DNA from: Lutispora sp003527145
Lineage (GTDB): Bacteria; Bacillota; Clostridia; Lutisporales; Lutisporaceae
DNA length: 64,000 nucleotides
Assembly (NCBI GenBank): GCA_029983695.1
Contig: JASBZB010000012.1
Location: forward strand, 1-64,000
Direction of reading: 5' to 3'
The position numbers and the translations under genes are program-made. Of this stretch, positions 53,065 through 63,176 are shown piece by piece. Under the pieces are notes generated by a model. The model ran no database searches. It saw only the letters and a program-made list of their open reading frames with translations, and was not told the origin of the DNA. The stretch's first letter is position 1, and each line of letters begins with the position of its first letter.

Positions 53065-53817
53065 CTAGGCTGCCGAACCGGGGGAGTCTTGCTCCTCCAG
53101 TTTGCAGTTGTTCTGACCGGTGATGGCCATGCTGGAAACCGATACTTCGTAGGCTGTTCTTTTCACAGTCTCACCTGATTCCAAAGCCTTTTCGTAGCTG
53201 CGGCTCTGAATCCTGCCTACCACAACCATCCTCTCCCCTATCTGTGAGCCTGCGGAATATCTTGCATTCCTGCCCCAAAGGATGATGGGTATATAATCTG
53301 TCTTGTTGTAGCTTCGGTTAACAGCCAGCATTACATCCGATATTTCCCTGCCGGAAGGGGTAGGCCTGTATGTAGGCGCTTTGCAGATATAGCCGTCAAG
53401 CAATATCTCATTTTCATACCTGATGGATTCACCAGGTTCTATAATTGCGGCATCTTTGGCAAACACGGTAAGGATCAGCCTCAGTTTGCCCCTTTCATTC
53501 ACTTGATTATAGGACCTGAACTGGCCTGTCAAGGATATGGTCTGCCCAATGGAAAGGCTGCTCAAGTCCAGCATTCTTTCAGATATAGTAACAGGCAAAA
53601 GGTCCTCTGCTCCGCTGTGTCTTGGTATAGCCACCATCAGATTATAGAAGCTTTCTCCTATAACAGTATGGCTGAGCTGAGGCAAGCTTTTGATAATGCC
53701 GCATATGAGCACAATGTTTTTTTGAATATAATCGTTGTACTCAAGTTTGTTTGCAATTGCATTAAAGTAGTTATATATCACCTGTTTAAGTATTTCAAAA
53801 TTAAATAGTTTCTCCAT
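53065..53817 (-). CDS. OB-fold single-stranded DNA-binding-like protein
   Basis: 250-aa protein. A C-terminal half resembling SSB/PriB OB folds (PTYRPTPSGREISDVMLAVNR then IPIILWGRNAR and ERMVVVGRIQSR) follows an N-terminal half with a second OB-like unit (LSIGQTISLTGQFRS). It lacks the acidic SSB tail. Clostridia often carry such a second SSB-like protein of unknown role besides the housekeeping SSB. It diverges from the WYL gene at 53976, with about 160 intergenic bases. Confidence 0.75.
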   Translation of the reverse strand: MEKLFNFEILKQVIYNYFNAIANKLEYNDYIQKNIVLICGIIKSLPQLSHTVIGESFYNLMVAIPRHSGAEDLLPVTISERMLDLSSLSIGQTISLTGQFRSYNQVNERGKLRLILTVFAKDAAIIEPGESIRYENEILLDGYICKAPTYRPTPSGREISDVMLAVNRSYNKTDYIPIILWGRNARYSAGSQIGERMVVVGRIQSRSYEKALESGETVKRTAYEVSVSSMAITGQNNCKLEEQDSPGSAA

Positions 53818-53975
53818 TTACATTCATCCTTTCATATTTAAAATTTCATTCGTTATGTATATGATTATAGACTCTTCTAAAATCCATCTATCCCATTTTT
53901 CATGCAATAATGAAAAATAAAGGTTTTTTCATATAGGCATAGAAACTATAAACTACAGCGCTAGGAGGTGTCTCA

Positions 53976-55271
53976 ATGAGCAACAGTAATAAATATGGAA
54001 AAACCTTTAACTGCAGCGTTTTAGATTATAATAAGCTGCGAACTTTTCTTCGTTATGCTTTTTTATATGGCTGCTATACCAAGGATGATTTCGTAGAAAG
54101 GCTGAATTATAGTGAGAGCCTTGTAGACAAGGATTATAAGCGCTTGTTAAGCATTCTCGGTGCAAAGCATTTTAAGAAAAAAACTCCCAAACAGACCAGG
54201 TTCAGGATGAATTATAATTATTATCAAAATACCGAAAACTATTTGGTTAAATCCTATTATGCCAAGTCCTCCACTAAACTTCAGATATCTCTTTATTTTT
54301 TGATCCTCCAGATTTTGAAAAGGGAAATGGATGTTAATGAAATCAATGGTAAAATCCCTACGCTATCCGATGACTTCAACATAAAAACCTTAACCAGGCA
54401 GCTTGACAAAATGGCTCAATGGGATTTGATAGAAAAGGTGCAGCATAAAAGAAACGGAAAGCTATATTACCGGCCTAAGAAGGATTTCTTTGCAGCATTG
54501 ACAGATGATGAGCTGGGGCAGCTGAAAACTGCCGTTGAATTCTTCTGCAACATTGAGTTCCCTTCCATCCCAGGTTATTACCTGAGCAATACTATAGAGA
54601 AATATATGAAGTATTATAGAGAAAAGAGTGCTTCCTCCAAAAATATTTTTCTGTATAGGTTTAAAAACTTCCATACCGTACTGGAAGAGGATATTGCGTG
54701 GAAATTATTATGGTGCATCAATAACAGCATAGAAATAAAGCTCCAATATTTCTTTAAAAACGGTATCGGACATAAAGTCATCATGCCTCGGAGATTGGTA
54801 ATAGATATTTACTACGGAAGATGGTACCTGATAGGAAGCACAGACATGCATCCCATAAACATATATAGGCTTGATAAAATCATAGATTTTGAGATATTGA
54901 AATCAAGCTGTGTTACGCCCTGCAGCATGGAGGAGCTTGACAACTGCTTCCGGCACAGCTGGTGCATAGGCACGCCGCAGAAAAGCGATAGCCCTTCAAC
55001 AATAAGAATCAGGTTCAGTGTTTCTGCCAATGAAGATCTAACCTTTTTGCTGAACAAGGTTAAGCGGGAAGGCAAATGGGGTACCATAACGGATATTAAT
55101 AAAAAAAGCTTTATATATACCATAAAGATAAATGATGCTAAAGAGATCAAGCCTTGGATACGGAGCTTTGGTCATTATGCCGAAGTCATTGAAAGCACTC
55201 TATGCGATTTGAGGGAAGAACTGCATGATGAATGGGGTGAAATGCTTGAAAGCTATGGAATTATTTCTTGA
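53976..55271 (+). CDS. WYL-domain transcriptional regulator-like protein 1
   Basis: 431-aa protein. An N-terminal region with helix-turn-helix-like patterns (about residues 10-190) precedes a WYL domain (MPRRLVIDIYYGRWYLIGS near 270, then IYRLDKI) and a C-terminal WCX extension. WYL proteins sense nucleotides or nucleic acids and regulate defence and DNA-damage genes. GGAGGTG lies before the ATG. The downstream WYL gene overlaps it by 47 bases. Its likely targets are unknown; the neighbouring NTPases are candidates. Confidence 0.8.
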   Translation: MSNSNKYGKTFNCSVLDYNKLRTFLRYAFLYGCYTKDDFVERLNYSESLVDKDYKRLLSILGAKHFKKKTPKQTRFRMNYNYYQNTENYLVKSYYAKSSTKLQISLYFLILQILKREMDVNEINGKIPTLSDDFNIKTLTRQLDKMAQWDLIEKVQHKRNGKLYYRPKKDFFAALTDDELGQLKTAVEFFCNIEFPSIPGYYLSNTIEKYMKYYREKSASSKNIFLYRFKNFHTVLEEDIAWKLLWCINNSIEIKLQYFFKNGIGHKVIMPRRLVIDIYYGRWYLIGSTDMHPINIYRLDKIIDFEILKSSCVTPCSMEELDNCFRHSWCIGTPQKSDSPSTIRIRFSVSANEDLTFLLNKVKREGKWGTITDINKKSFIYTIKINDAKEIKPWIRSFGHYAEVIESTLCDLREELHDEWGEMLESYGIIS

Positions 55272-56256
55272 GGGCAAAAATAAGAACTATGCCCTGATGC
55301 TTGAATTAATAAATTGGCTTTATTTCGGCAGCAAAAAGTCTTTATCCCGCAGCGAAATAAGCGATATGGTTGAAAGATACGGCATCTCCGCGGAATTTAA
55401 TCTCTCCCAGTCACTGATGAACGAAAACGAGCTCTATAATCTATATCTCTTGGATAAAAATATTGATGGGGATTACTCCCTGCATATAGAAAGCAGCGTT
55501 CCCATCCAGCCCTATAAAATCGAAAAGCAGTGGCTTAAGCATATACTAAAAAATCCAAAGCTCAAATTGTTCTTAGAGGATGTCACTATTGCAAAGCTAG
55601 AAGCCTTACTGGCGGATTATGATAATATAGTATCTGAAGATGCTTTGACTATCAACAGACCTTGCATCCAGCTTAAGCAAGTTGAGGAGGGCCTGAGCAG
55701 AAATTTTAAGCTCCTCGTAAAAGCAATCCTTGAGAACAAAGGCATAGAATACTCCTATACAACGAGAAGCAATGAATTGCTGCAAAACTGCAGAGGCATA
55801 CCCTATAAGATAGAATACTCCATGAAGGAAGACTACTTCTATCTGATATCTTATTCCCTTGAAGATAAAAGGCCCATAAAGAGCCTGTTGAGCGGATTCA
55901 AAGACATAAAGCTAATAGATTTGAAAGGGGAATACAATATATCCCCTGAGGAAATTCAAAAATCAATAGATGCTAAAAAAGCTGCAAAACCTATCCTTTT
56001 AAGAATAAAAGATGTAAATAATACTTTAGAAAGAGCTTTGTTCCAGTTCTCTTGCTTTGAAAGAGAGTTGGATTATATTGAAGAAGGTGATGCTTATTTA
56101 TTGTCAATTTTTTATTATGAGTTCGAAAGGGAAGAGGTTATATCCCGCATATTTTCATTGGGTAAACACGCTATTGTCATTGAACCTGAAGGTATCAAAG
56201 CTGAGATAATAAAACGACTGCAGCAGCTAAAAGAAAAATATTCAAGTATTCCATGA
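55225..56256 (+). CDS. WYL-domain protein 2
   Basis: 343-aa partner of the preceding WYL protein. It has an N-terminal winged-helix-like part (SLSRSEISDMVERYGISAE), a divergent WYL domain (KEDYFYLISYSLEDKRPI) and a WCX-like C-terminus ending in a basic helix (IKRLQQLKEKYSS). ATG at 55225 has GAGGGAAG upstream; ATG at 55255 is an alternative. The two are probably translated together and may heterodimerise like PafB/PafC. The gene converges on the NTPase operon. Confidence 0.75.
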   Translation: MMNGVKCLKAMELFLEGKNKNYALMLELINWLYFGSKKSLSRSEISDMVERYGISAEFNLSQSLMNENELYNLYLLDKNIDGDYSLHIESSVPIQPYKIEKQWLKHILKNPKLKLFLEDVTIAKLEALLADYDNIVSEDALTINRPCIQLKQVEEGLSRNFKLLVKAILENKGIEYSYTTRSNELLQNCRGIPYKIEYSMKEDYFYLISYSLEDKRPIKSLLSGFKDIKLIDLKGEYNISPEEIQKSIDAKKAAKPILLRIKDVNNTLERALFQFSCFERELDYIEEGDAYLLSIFYYEFEREEVISRIFSLGKHAIVIEPEGIKAEIIKRLQQLKEKYSSIP

Positions 56257-56263
56257 ATGATTT

Positions 56264-56294
56264 AAAGTAGTGGTGAATTAATCCTCCACTACTT
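56264..56294. terminator. Bidirectional terminator between WYL and NTPase genes
   Basis: Perfect 10-bp stem AAAGTAGTGG/CCACTACTTT spanning the gap between the convergent genes and the 3' end of the smaller NTPase gene. Confidence 0.65.
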
Positions 56295-58179
56295 TACTTA
56301 CCCATTGCTCACATGCTTCTGCAAGCTTCAGCAAATATTCGATACAGCTCATGTCATCCTTGCCAAGCTTTTCATCCTTATCAAGCATCTGCTTTCTCAA
56401 AAGGTCCAGATCAGCAACCTCTACCTTTATTCTTTGTCCCTCAGATGTATCCTCCCAATGCATGCACTTATTTCTTATTCTGTGTATTTCATCCAGCTTA
56501 GTTTTGAACTTAAGATTGTATACTGTGATGATGGGATCAAATTGTAAGCTGTTAGGAAAGTTTTTTTGCACATAAAAGAAGTAATCATTCATAATACCTT
56601 TGAAGTCGCCTATCATAATTCTGTTTTGTAAGTCATCTTCGTTTTTGCCGGGTTTTCCGGGTTTTCTTATTTCAAAATCCGGCCTCAAATACTGCATAGC
56701 ACCGAAGAGAGGCTTCAGCACCGTTCTCTTTATAATGGCTTCAAAGGCAGTGCAGTACGGATTGCAGGAAGGAGATTGGTCGAATTCCGTATCCCTGTAA
56801 ACCCGGGCCAAGAGCTCAGCCTGTACAATTTGTTTTCGAATATCCTCATCCAGCTTAGGCCAAACTTTCTGGACATTCAAACCCTGTAAAAGTTCAGGTT
56901 GATCCAAGTCTATCCTGTATTTTTCAAATTGGTCCTTAAAAAAGCTGCTTATATATTCGTTGTATTCTTCTCTTTCATCAAACTCCATGGAGCTTATTTT
57001 CGCATCTGAAGATAGACTATCCACAAGCACTTTCTTTGCATCATCATAGGATTTCCAAAGCTCCTCGAAGGATGCTCTCATGATATCATTAGAAGCCTTA
57101 TAGTTGTCTATTATGGTTTGCATATCCGGGTAATCCTTCTGTACTACTTCAGCATTCTTCACATAATACATAAAAGCCTCCGATACAAAAGTATAGTCTT
57201 CATTAAGAAGCTTCATGTCCAAGGAAGAAGACCTTGCAACCTCCAGCAAGGATTCCTTTATGTCGGAAATATCTTCACCGCAGGCTATATGCTTCAAGAG
57301 CCTCTGCTCTTCGTAGGTTATGAATTTCCAATAGGATTGGAATATATAATCGCAGCTTTCTGCAACCTTTTCCATAAATTCGGCTTCAGTCTCTTTATTC
57401 AATTCTTTTTTTGAATGCTTATAGTCCAAAAGAATCTCCACAGCAGGCTTCAAAATGCCGGGCACCCTTCCCCCAGCCCTCATGATAAGCATGTCTTCAT
57501 AGCTGCTTATTCTATATTGATACTGAGATATGCACCTCAGTATATATTTCTTTATGTCTATATCCTCCAACAGCTCCAGCTTTATGGGGTTGTTGAATAT
57601 GCCGGGAAGCCCGGATACTTTGCATTCATCAGAAATCGCCTCAATGCTTTTTTTGCTTGTCACAATATATCTGACCTTTATTCTGTTGTTATTTGCCAGA
57701 TTTCTCAGGTACTTGAAGTTTTCTATGGCATCTTCTTTTTTCCCTTCGTTTATACATTTGGTCATCCTGTCAAAATCATCAATTACTAGTACGGTATATA
57801 TACCATTTCTCCTAAGTCTATAAAAAGCATCATTTAAAGTTTTTCTAAGAATGGGTACCTCTTGAAAGTTTTCATACTTAAAAAACTTCTCTTTTAACTC
57901 ATATTTTATATTGATGTCAATATTGTTGCTTTCTTCAACCTCTCTTTCCAAGCTTTCAAAAAGAGTTTGATAGAATGCCAACGTATCTGCGGGCTCAGAA
58001 TCAAATATCTCCACCATAAGAGTATCGGATTTGTCAAAATATGAAATGATATAGTTCAGCAAAGAGGATTTGCCCATGCCGTCATAACCTACTATGGACA
58101 CGCTGTCTTGTGCGTTTACTCTATCATAAATTCTTTTAATTATTTCTCCCCTGCCTATTAATTCCGGCTTGCTATACAT
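56278..58179 (-). CDS. STAND/AAA-type NTPase, 633 aa
   Basis: The N-terminal NTPase domain has LIGRGEIIKRI, Walker A GYDGMGKSS (31-39) and Walker B VLVIDDFDR (130-138), the arrangement of AAA_16/nSTAND ATPases related to signal-transducing and apoptotic NTPases. A winged-helix-like region (about 240-320) and a long helical C-terminus follow, ending with a segment (KLDEIHRIRNKCMHW) resembling a DUF4145/HEPN-like helix pair. The R-x4-H in RNKCMH fits a HEPN motif and, if real, would suggest RNase activity. It overlaps the 1630-aa gene by 8 bases. Function unknown. Confidence 0.65.
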   Translation of the reverse strand: MYSKPELIGRGEIIKRIYDRVNAQDSVSIVGYDGMGKSSLLNYIISYFDKSDTLMVEIFDSEPADTLAFYQTLFESLEREVEESNNIDINIKYELKEKFFKYENFQEVPILRKTLNDAFYRLRRNGIYTVLVIDDFDRMTKCINEGKKEDAIENFKYLRNLANNNRIKVRYIVTSKKSIEAISDECKVSGLPGIFNNPIKLELLEDIDIKKYILRCISQYQYRISSYEDMLIMRAGGRVPGILKPAVEILLDYKHSKKELNKETEAEFMEKVAESCDYIFQSYWKFITYEEQRLLKHIACGEDISDIKESLLEVARSSSLDMKLLNEDYTFVSEAFMYYVKNAEVVQKDYPDMQTIIDNYKASNDIMRASFEELWKSYDDAKKVLVDSLSSDAKISSMEFDEREEYNEYISSFFKDQFEKYRIDLDQPELLQGLNVQKVWPKLDEDIRKQIVQAELLARVYRDTEFDQSPSCNPYCTAFEAIIKRTVLKPLFGAMQYLRPDFEIRKPGKPGKNEDDLQNRIMIGDFKGIMNDYFFYVQKNFPNSLQFDPIITVYNLKFKTKLDEIHRIRNKCMHWEDTSEGQRIKVEVADLDLLRKQMLDKDEKLGKDDMSCIEYLLKLAEACEQWVSKVVED

Positions 58180-61100
58180 ATACCCCTGTCCCCCCTTGTA
58201 TCTCGTTCAAGACTTCATCTGCGTTCTTCCACCTTCTTGTCCATCTGCGCAATTGTTCCACGGCTATGCAAACTGCCAGGTCATCCTTATTTTCATTGGA
58301 TAGAATCCTTCCTGCTATAAGCTCGTTAACAATTGCTCTTACCTTATCCTTATACAAGCCGGATATACCTCCGGCAGAATGAAGCTCTTTCATCCTATCA
58401 TATAATCTATCTATGTCTATATAATCATCGTAGGCTTGTGATTGTTCAGCAATTATGGCCACCACAAGCTTCTTGTATCCGGAGTCCAGAGAGTTCCAGA
58501 AATGCTCATACATGCTCTTTTGTGTCATATCTATCAACTTTTCCGAAACAGCTTCTACGTCATCGGGATAGACTACATATCTTTCCTTTTCCCTGTTCAA
58601 CAGCTCTACAACTCCGTTTCCTACAGCCGTTAGGAAATATGGGTGTCTGCAGGTTATCATCAAAAATCTTTCCACCGCACCGGGCAGGCATTTGATGCCT
58701 TTCAGCCCAAGAGGCTTTTCTACCATCTCCCTGGCTTCGTCAGGCTCAAGGAATCCTACTTCTAAGGGTTTGGCGGTATCCGATATCTTCAGAGCCTTCT
58801 TCTTCATTATATTAAGCAAATACTCTCCTCCGGCAATGATAAATCTGGTTTTATTTGAATGCTGCATTTTTGTTCTAATAAAATCAAACAACTCATCTGA
58901 ATATATACCATCTTCTACTTTTTTTACAACCTCGTCAAATTCATCAATCAAAAGAAGCAGGGACTTGTCCCCTATATTTCTTTCCACATTCATAAAAAAT
59001 CTCTTCAGCTGACGAAGAGGGCTGGCCTCAAAAGCCTCTTCAGAAGGCATCTCTATGTCAATACCGTAATCATCAGACAATCCGTAAACTATGTTTTCTA
59101 CAAAAAGCTGATAGATGAGCTGACCTGTGTTGTCAGCATCAAAAACATTCTGGCAATCACATTGAATAGGATAAAACTTGTCTTTCATAATGCTTTCCAC
59201 ATGATTGAGAAGTGAAGTTTTTCCAACTCTTCTCAAACCATATATGAGGAAGGTGGTGCGATCCCCGTCATCATAGAGGCAATCCTTTATCCTGTTTAAA
59301 ATAGCTTTTCGTCCGAAGAATTTGCGTTCATCATCAATTGGGGCTGTTGGATATGTGTTTTCGCTGATCCTTTGGAACACAAATTCTTGGCTCTTTACTT
59401 CAATGCAATAATTAAAGGTTTGAAATTCTCCATCAGAAAAGCTGGTTTCAACGGAAATCCCAAAATCTCCTTCTTCTTCAAAAATATACTTAAATCCTAC
59501 CGCAAGCTTTTCGCCCTCTCTTAGAGTTTGCTTTTCTTGCACATAAGGAGTCCCCAATAGCTTATTATCCTTCAGTATCTTAAAGGTACAGACAAACTCA
59601 TCAGCCTTTGCCTTTCCCTCGTTGGCTGCTAAAAAGTGAAAGCTGCTTTGAAGCTTATCTTGCTGCGTTCCATTATCTATCCCTTTTGTATGAATATCTT
59701 GGCGGTTCAAAAAAGTCACCTTGATAACAGGCTTATTCTCCAGCTTCTTTATTTCTTCATTGCATGCAAACAATAGGTTGTTTGTAAATGCATTAATATC
59801 ATATTTATCTCTTTTATAGAATTGCTGCTCTGCAATCTCATCCATTTTTTTAATCTGATTTACCGCATCATCTATGTATATTCTTTTTTCATTGGAATTC
59901 TCAGCATTTGCATATTTTTCTATTGCGGCTGCAAATAAGTAAAAGCAATTCAAAATGCCCTCTTTTTTATCTCTATATTCCTCCTGATACACTGTGAAGA
60001 ATCTATAGCCCAGCCTGGAAAAAAGCAAATTGATTCTTTTACCATATTGAATATTCTGCAGCAGAGCAGAAAAATCATCTATAAGGGTATGAGCTTTAAA
60101 AAATGCCATATGATAGCTGTTCAGTTTTTTAGAGGATTTATCAATGAGGCATCTGTATTTGGCATACCAAATAAGATGACTTTCATAGGCTAAGGCAACT
60201 TGAGAATTAAAAATCTTTTGACCCCTGGTGGATCGCTCCAGCTCAGTCTCACAATATTCTGCAAGATATTTAAAAAATTCATTATACATTCCTAAGATTC
60301 TGGCTGCAGCTGCGGCCTTTAAGCTTGCATCGCTTCTTCTGCTTAATTCCGGAATGGATAAAGCTTCTACATTGCCCACATATCTGTCAACAACGCCTGC
60401 CCATACTTTATACTGTCCTTCCAAATCTTTATCAGCAATTTCACATCCGGATAATGCTTCTGCCAATACAGGGGCAAATCGGGGCAATTCTTCTATAACA
60501 TCCTCTGCATTATCCATATTGTCAAATATTTTTAGAAATTCATTTACAAAGCGCATCTCAGCCGATTCGTCTTTTGCAGCTGCCCCTTCTTTCTTAACAG
60601 AGTCTTGCAGTTCTATATTATCAGCTTTGACCGCTTCACCTGTGCTATGATTTTTCTTCACAGACAAGCTGCTGATTTGAATCTCGCAGGCTTCGTATAT
60701 CTCATATTCGTCTCTTAGACTCTTTAGCATACTCCGTGCCTTATCATAATCTCCATTCAACGCTGCTTTATAAGCATGTATGATAACAACGGTGCTGTCT
60801 TTATCATCCTCATTGCAGGAAAGATACTTTGATACATAACCGGAGTATTCGGTTTTTTGGACAATAGACAATAATGCTTTTGCGAAAAAGCTCTTTTTAT
60901 CATAGTCTGCAGGATCTATGTTCATTCCGCGCTCCATCTTCATCAGCAAATCACAAACATGATACATCAATATGGAAGTAGATTCTCCCTTTTCTTCCTC
61001 AGATAGATTGTTCATAGCATATCCAAAGTAGGATCTTGCTTCCTCCGCATAAAAGCACCCAAGCAAATCAAAGCCTAACTTCATATGAAAATATGTATTC

Positions 61101-63064
61101 TTTTTTAAATCTTCAACATATATTTTGCTTAGTTCAATTATTAGCTTCTTATTTTGCTCCTTATCATAATTGCTTTCGTAAATGCTTTTTATATTTCTGC
61201 TGCAGTTGAACAAACTTGTCATCAACAGCATGACAAATTTCCTTTCCTTATGGTCCTTTGAATCATGCAGCAAGTCGATACAAGCATTTAGTGTGGCATT
61301 TACCTCATTATATGAGCTTAGCTTGCCAATAGCCTCCTTAACATATGGAAATGTAGAAGCTTTGTTGTCATAAACAAAGCTAAGAGCAGTAGATAAGGCT
61401 CTTTCTACGCAGCTTGCTACATTTAGTATTCGTTCATACCCGCCGCATCCTTTTTCAATGCATTTAATAAATCTATCAATAATATAGAACTTTAAAGGAA
61501 AATCCTTTTTTGAAAAATTCGCAGTTATATTCAATATGGTCCTTACCTCTTCAAAATCCAGAAGCTTTGAATGCTTCTCGTCCAGAAGCTCATCTGCAAT
61601 ACCCAAGCAATCATATTCTTCTGCCTTTGCGCAAATTGATTTGAAGGACTGTTTTAATATTTGATCTTCTCCATTTTGAGCCTCAGTCACTTTTCCATAT
61701 AAGCTTATGAGAGCTGAAAGCTCAGCCTTAACCTGTATGTATAATTTATGCAAATCATTAAGTCCATATCTCTTACCGGATTTTTTCAGCATATCAATTT
61801 CCTCTTGCAGCTCAACCATTTCATCCAGTTTTGAAAAGACTTTCAGCGCATATTCATGACATTCATTTATAAGGGCCGATATTGCAACTATCCTTATATC
61901 CGCTATTGCTCTTTTTTCATCAAAGGCAGACATCAACATTAAATCATAGGCTTTGAAAGCTTCCTCAATTTTACCGTCTGCCTCAAGAATTTTCCCATAG
62001 TATTTGCATACTTCATGGTCCAAAGGAAATAACTGCTGAAACAGATTAAATATTTGGACACCGGATTCCCGCATTTCAGGTTTGTTTAAGCTGCTGCATA
62101 ATTCGTTCAGCTTCTCGCCTGAGGGTACCTCCGATCCTTTAAATACTGCTTCCTCCAAAGCTCTGGCAGTTTCTTCATCTTCAAGAGCGGAAGCTATCTT
62201 TAGTATTTCAAACCTTTTTAGGCTTTTTGCTATTTCGTTGTTTTGAGGCTCTGTCTCTAATTCCTCTTTCAGAAAAGCTTGCAGTCTATCAAACTCCTTT
62301 ATGGAATAAAGCTTTCTTATCAATATCATAGGATTCTTGTGTTTCCTATAATCCCTTACCCTGCAATCTATAGATTTATCCAGTTCTCCATCCAATTCAT
62401 ATAAAATAGCCTGTATCCAGTTGCCAAGCTTTTTATTGCCGATCCTTTTCTCTAAAAAGCTCTTGCTTTCTACAACAAATCGGTCCTTCTCCAAATGCTG
62501 TAATGCAGGAGTGCTGTTTAGCTTGTCCATATTATAATCTATCAAAGTAATAAAATTTATCAAATACTCATCTGAAATAGAAGCCTGCTGAAAGGTCGCA
62601 TAAAATGCCTCTATCCATAGTTTATTTTTTATGCATAAATCCTTTAGCTTTTCCCATTTCCTGAAAAGATCTACTTTCAATTCTTCAGCGCCCGGACGCG
62701 AAAACTCCTTGTTCCGCAAATTGTGATATATTAGAAGACATTCAAAGGAATGCAGCAGTGAACCTTCTCCAAAGGCTTCGTACATTTCAATCCAGGGTTG
62801 ATAGCAGTATTCATCGTGCCTGATCATAAGCATGTTGAATAATATGTAATGCTCCGTATTTTCCTTCTCTAAAGGCTTTATTTGGCGCATTATTTCCCTG
62901 ACTCTTTTGCTCCTATCAAAATTTGAAATAAGAATTTGCTCTAACTGGTCTTGACGCTTGATATACTCAATGCATATATTATAATCCCCTGTCAAAAGCA
63001 TTTCTTTAAACCCATCTATTATAGGCCTGGCTGTATCCATTTCTGCAAGGCTGAACATTCTCAC
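58172..63064 (-). CDS. Giant helical-repeat and STAND/AAA-type NTPase, 1630 aa
   Basis: Residues 1 to about 1120 are a long alpha-helical solenoid with TPR-like repeats. About 1130-1240 is a beta-rich, Ig/CARDB-like domain (LREGEKLAVGFKYIF and GDFGISVETSFSD). A FFGRKAILNRI motif near 1248 starts an NTPase domain with Walker A GLRRVGKTS (near 1277) and Walker B LLLLIDEFDEV (near 1370), then a winged-helix C-terminus. STAND proteins with sensor repeats are used in immunity and signalling. A similar but smaller NTPase is encoded directly downstream, overlapping by 8 bases. Start ATG with GGAGGG upstream. No transmembrane segment seen. Function is not known. Confidence 0.7.
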   Translation of the reverse strand: MRMFSLAEMDTARPIIDGFKEMLLTGDYNICIEYIKRQDQLEQILISNFDRSKRVREIMRQIKPLEKENTEHYILFNMLMIRHDEYCYQPWIEMYEAFGEGSLLHSFECLLIYHNLRNKEFSRPGAEELKVDLFRKWEKLKDLCIKNKLWIEAFYATFQQASISDEYLINFITLIDYNMDKLNSTPALQHLEKDRFVVESKSFLEKRIGNKKLGNWIQAILYELDGELDKSIDCRVRDYRKHKNPMILIRKLYSIKEFDRLQAFLKEELETEPQNNEIAKSLKRFEILKIASALEDEETARALEEAVFKGSEVPSGEKLNELCSSLNKPEMRESGVQIFNLFQQLFPLDHEVCKYYGKILEADGKIEEAFKAYDLMLMSAFDEKRAIADIRIVAISALINECHEYALKVFSKLDEMVELQEEIDMLKKSGKRYGLNDLHKLYIQVKAELSALISLYGKVTEAQNGEDQILKQSFKSICAKAEEYDCLGIADELLDEKHSKLLDFEEVRTILNITANFSKKDFPLKFYIIDRFIKCIEKGCGGYERILNVASCVERALSTALSFVYDNKASTFPYVKEAIGKLSSYNEVNATLNACIDLLHDSKDHKERKFVMLLMTSLFNCSRNIKSIYESNYDKEQNKKLIIELSKIYVEDLKKNTYFHMKLGFDLLGCFYAEEARSYFGYAMNNLSEEEKGESTSILMYHVCDLLMKMERGMNIDPADYDKKSFFAKALLSIVQKTEYSGYVSKYLSCNEDDKDSTVVIIHAYKAALNGDYDKARSMLKSLRDEYEIYEACEIQISSLSVKKNHSTGEAVKADNIELQDSVKKEGAAAKDESAEMRFVNEFLKIFDNMDNAEDVIEELPRFAPVLAEALSGCEIADKDLEGQYKVWAGVVDRYVGNVEALSIPELSRRSDASLKAAAAARILGMYNEFFKYLAEYCETELERSTRGQKIFNSQVALAYESHLIWYAKYRCLIDKSSKKLNSYHMAFFKAHTLIDDFSALLQNIQYGKRINLLFSRLGYRFFTVYQEEYRDKKEGILNCFYLFAAAIEKYANAENSNEKRIYIDDAVNQIKKMDEIAEQQFYKRDKYDINAFTNNLLFACNEEIKKLENKPVIKVTFLNRQDIHTKGIDNGTQQDKLQSSFHFLAANEGKAKADEFVCTFKILKDNKLLGTPYVQEKQTLREGEKLAVGFKYIFEEEGDFGISVETSFSDGEFQTFNYCIEVKSQEFVFQRISENTYPTAPIDDERKFFGRKAILNRIKDCLYDDGDRTTFLIYGLRRVGKTSLLNHVESIMKDKFYPIQCDCQNVFDADNTGQLIYQLFVENIVYGLSDDYGIDIEMPSEEAFEASPLRQLKRFFMNVERNIGDKSLLLLIDEFDEVVKKVEDGIYSDELFDFIRTKMQHSNKTRFIIAGGEYLLNIMKKKALKISDTAKPLEVGFLEPDEAREMVEKPLGLKGIKCLPGAVERFLMITCRHPYFLTAVGNGVVELLNREKERYVVYPDDVEAVSEKLIDMTQKSMYEHFWNSLDSGYKKLVVAIIAEQSQAYDDYIDIDRLYDRMKELHSAGGISGLYKDKVRAIVNELIAGRILSNENKDDLAVCIAVEQLRRWTRRWKNADEVLNEIQGGTGVYV

Positions 63065-63137
63065 TATCCCTCCAAATTATCTGCTGATACTAAGTATTCG
63101 ACAATATCCAACCATTTCCTTCAAAGTTTATAAGCAT

Positions 63138-63176
63138 TAAAAAACCGCATTGCAAGGTTACCCCAGCTTTGCGATT
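63138..63176 (-). terminator. Terminator after the YgjP-like gene
   Basis: Hairpin formed by segments around 63143-63155 and 63165-63176, followed on the minus strand by TTTTTT. Confidence 0.55.

Noticed and set aside
56278..63064. Known Avs-type or other named defence system
   Set aside because: STAND-like ATPases are present, but domain order and the WYL pair match no system I can name with confidence.
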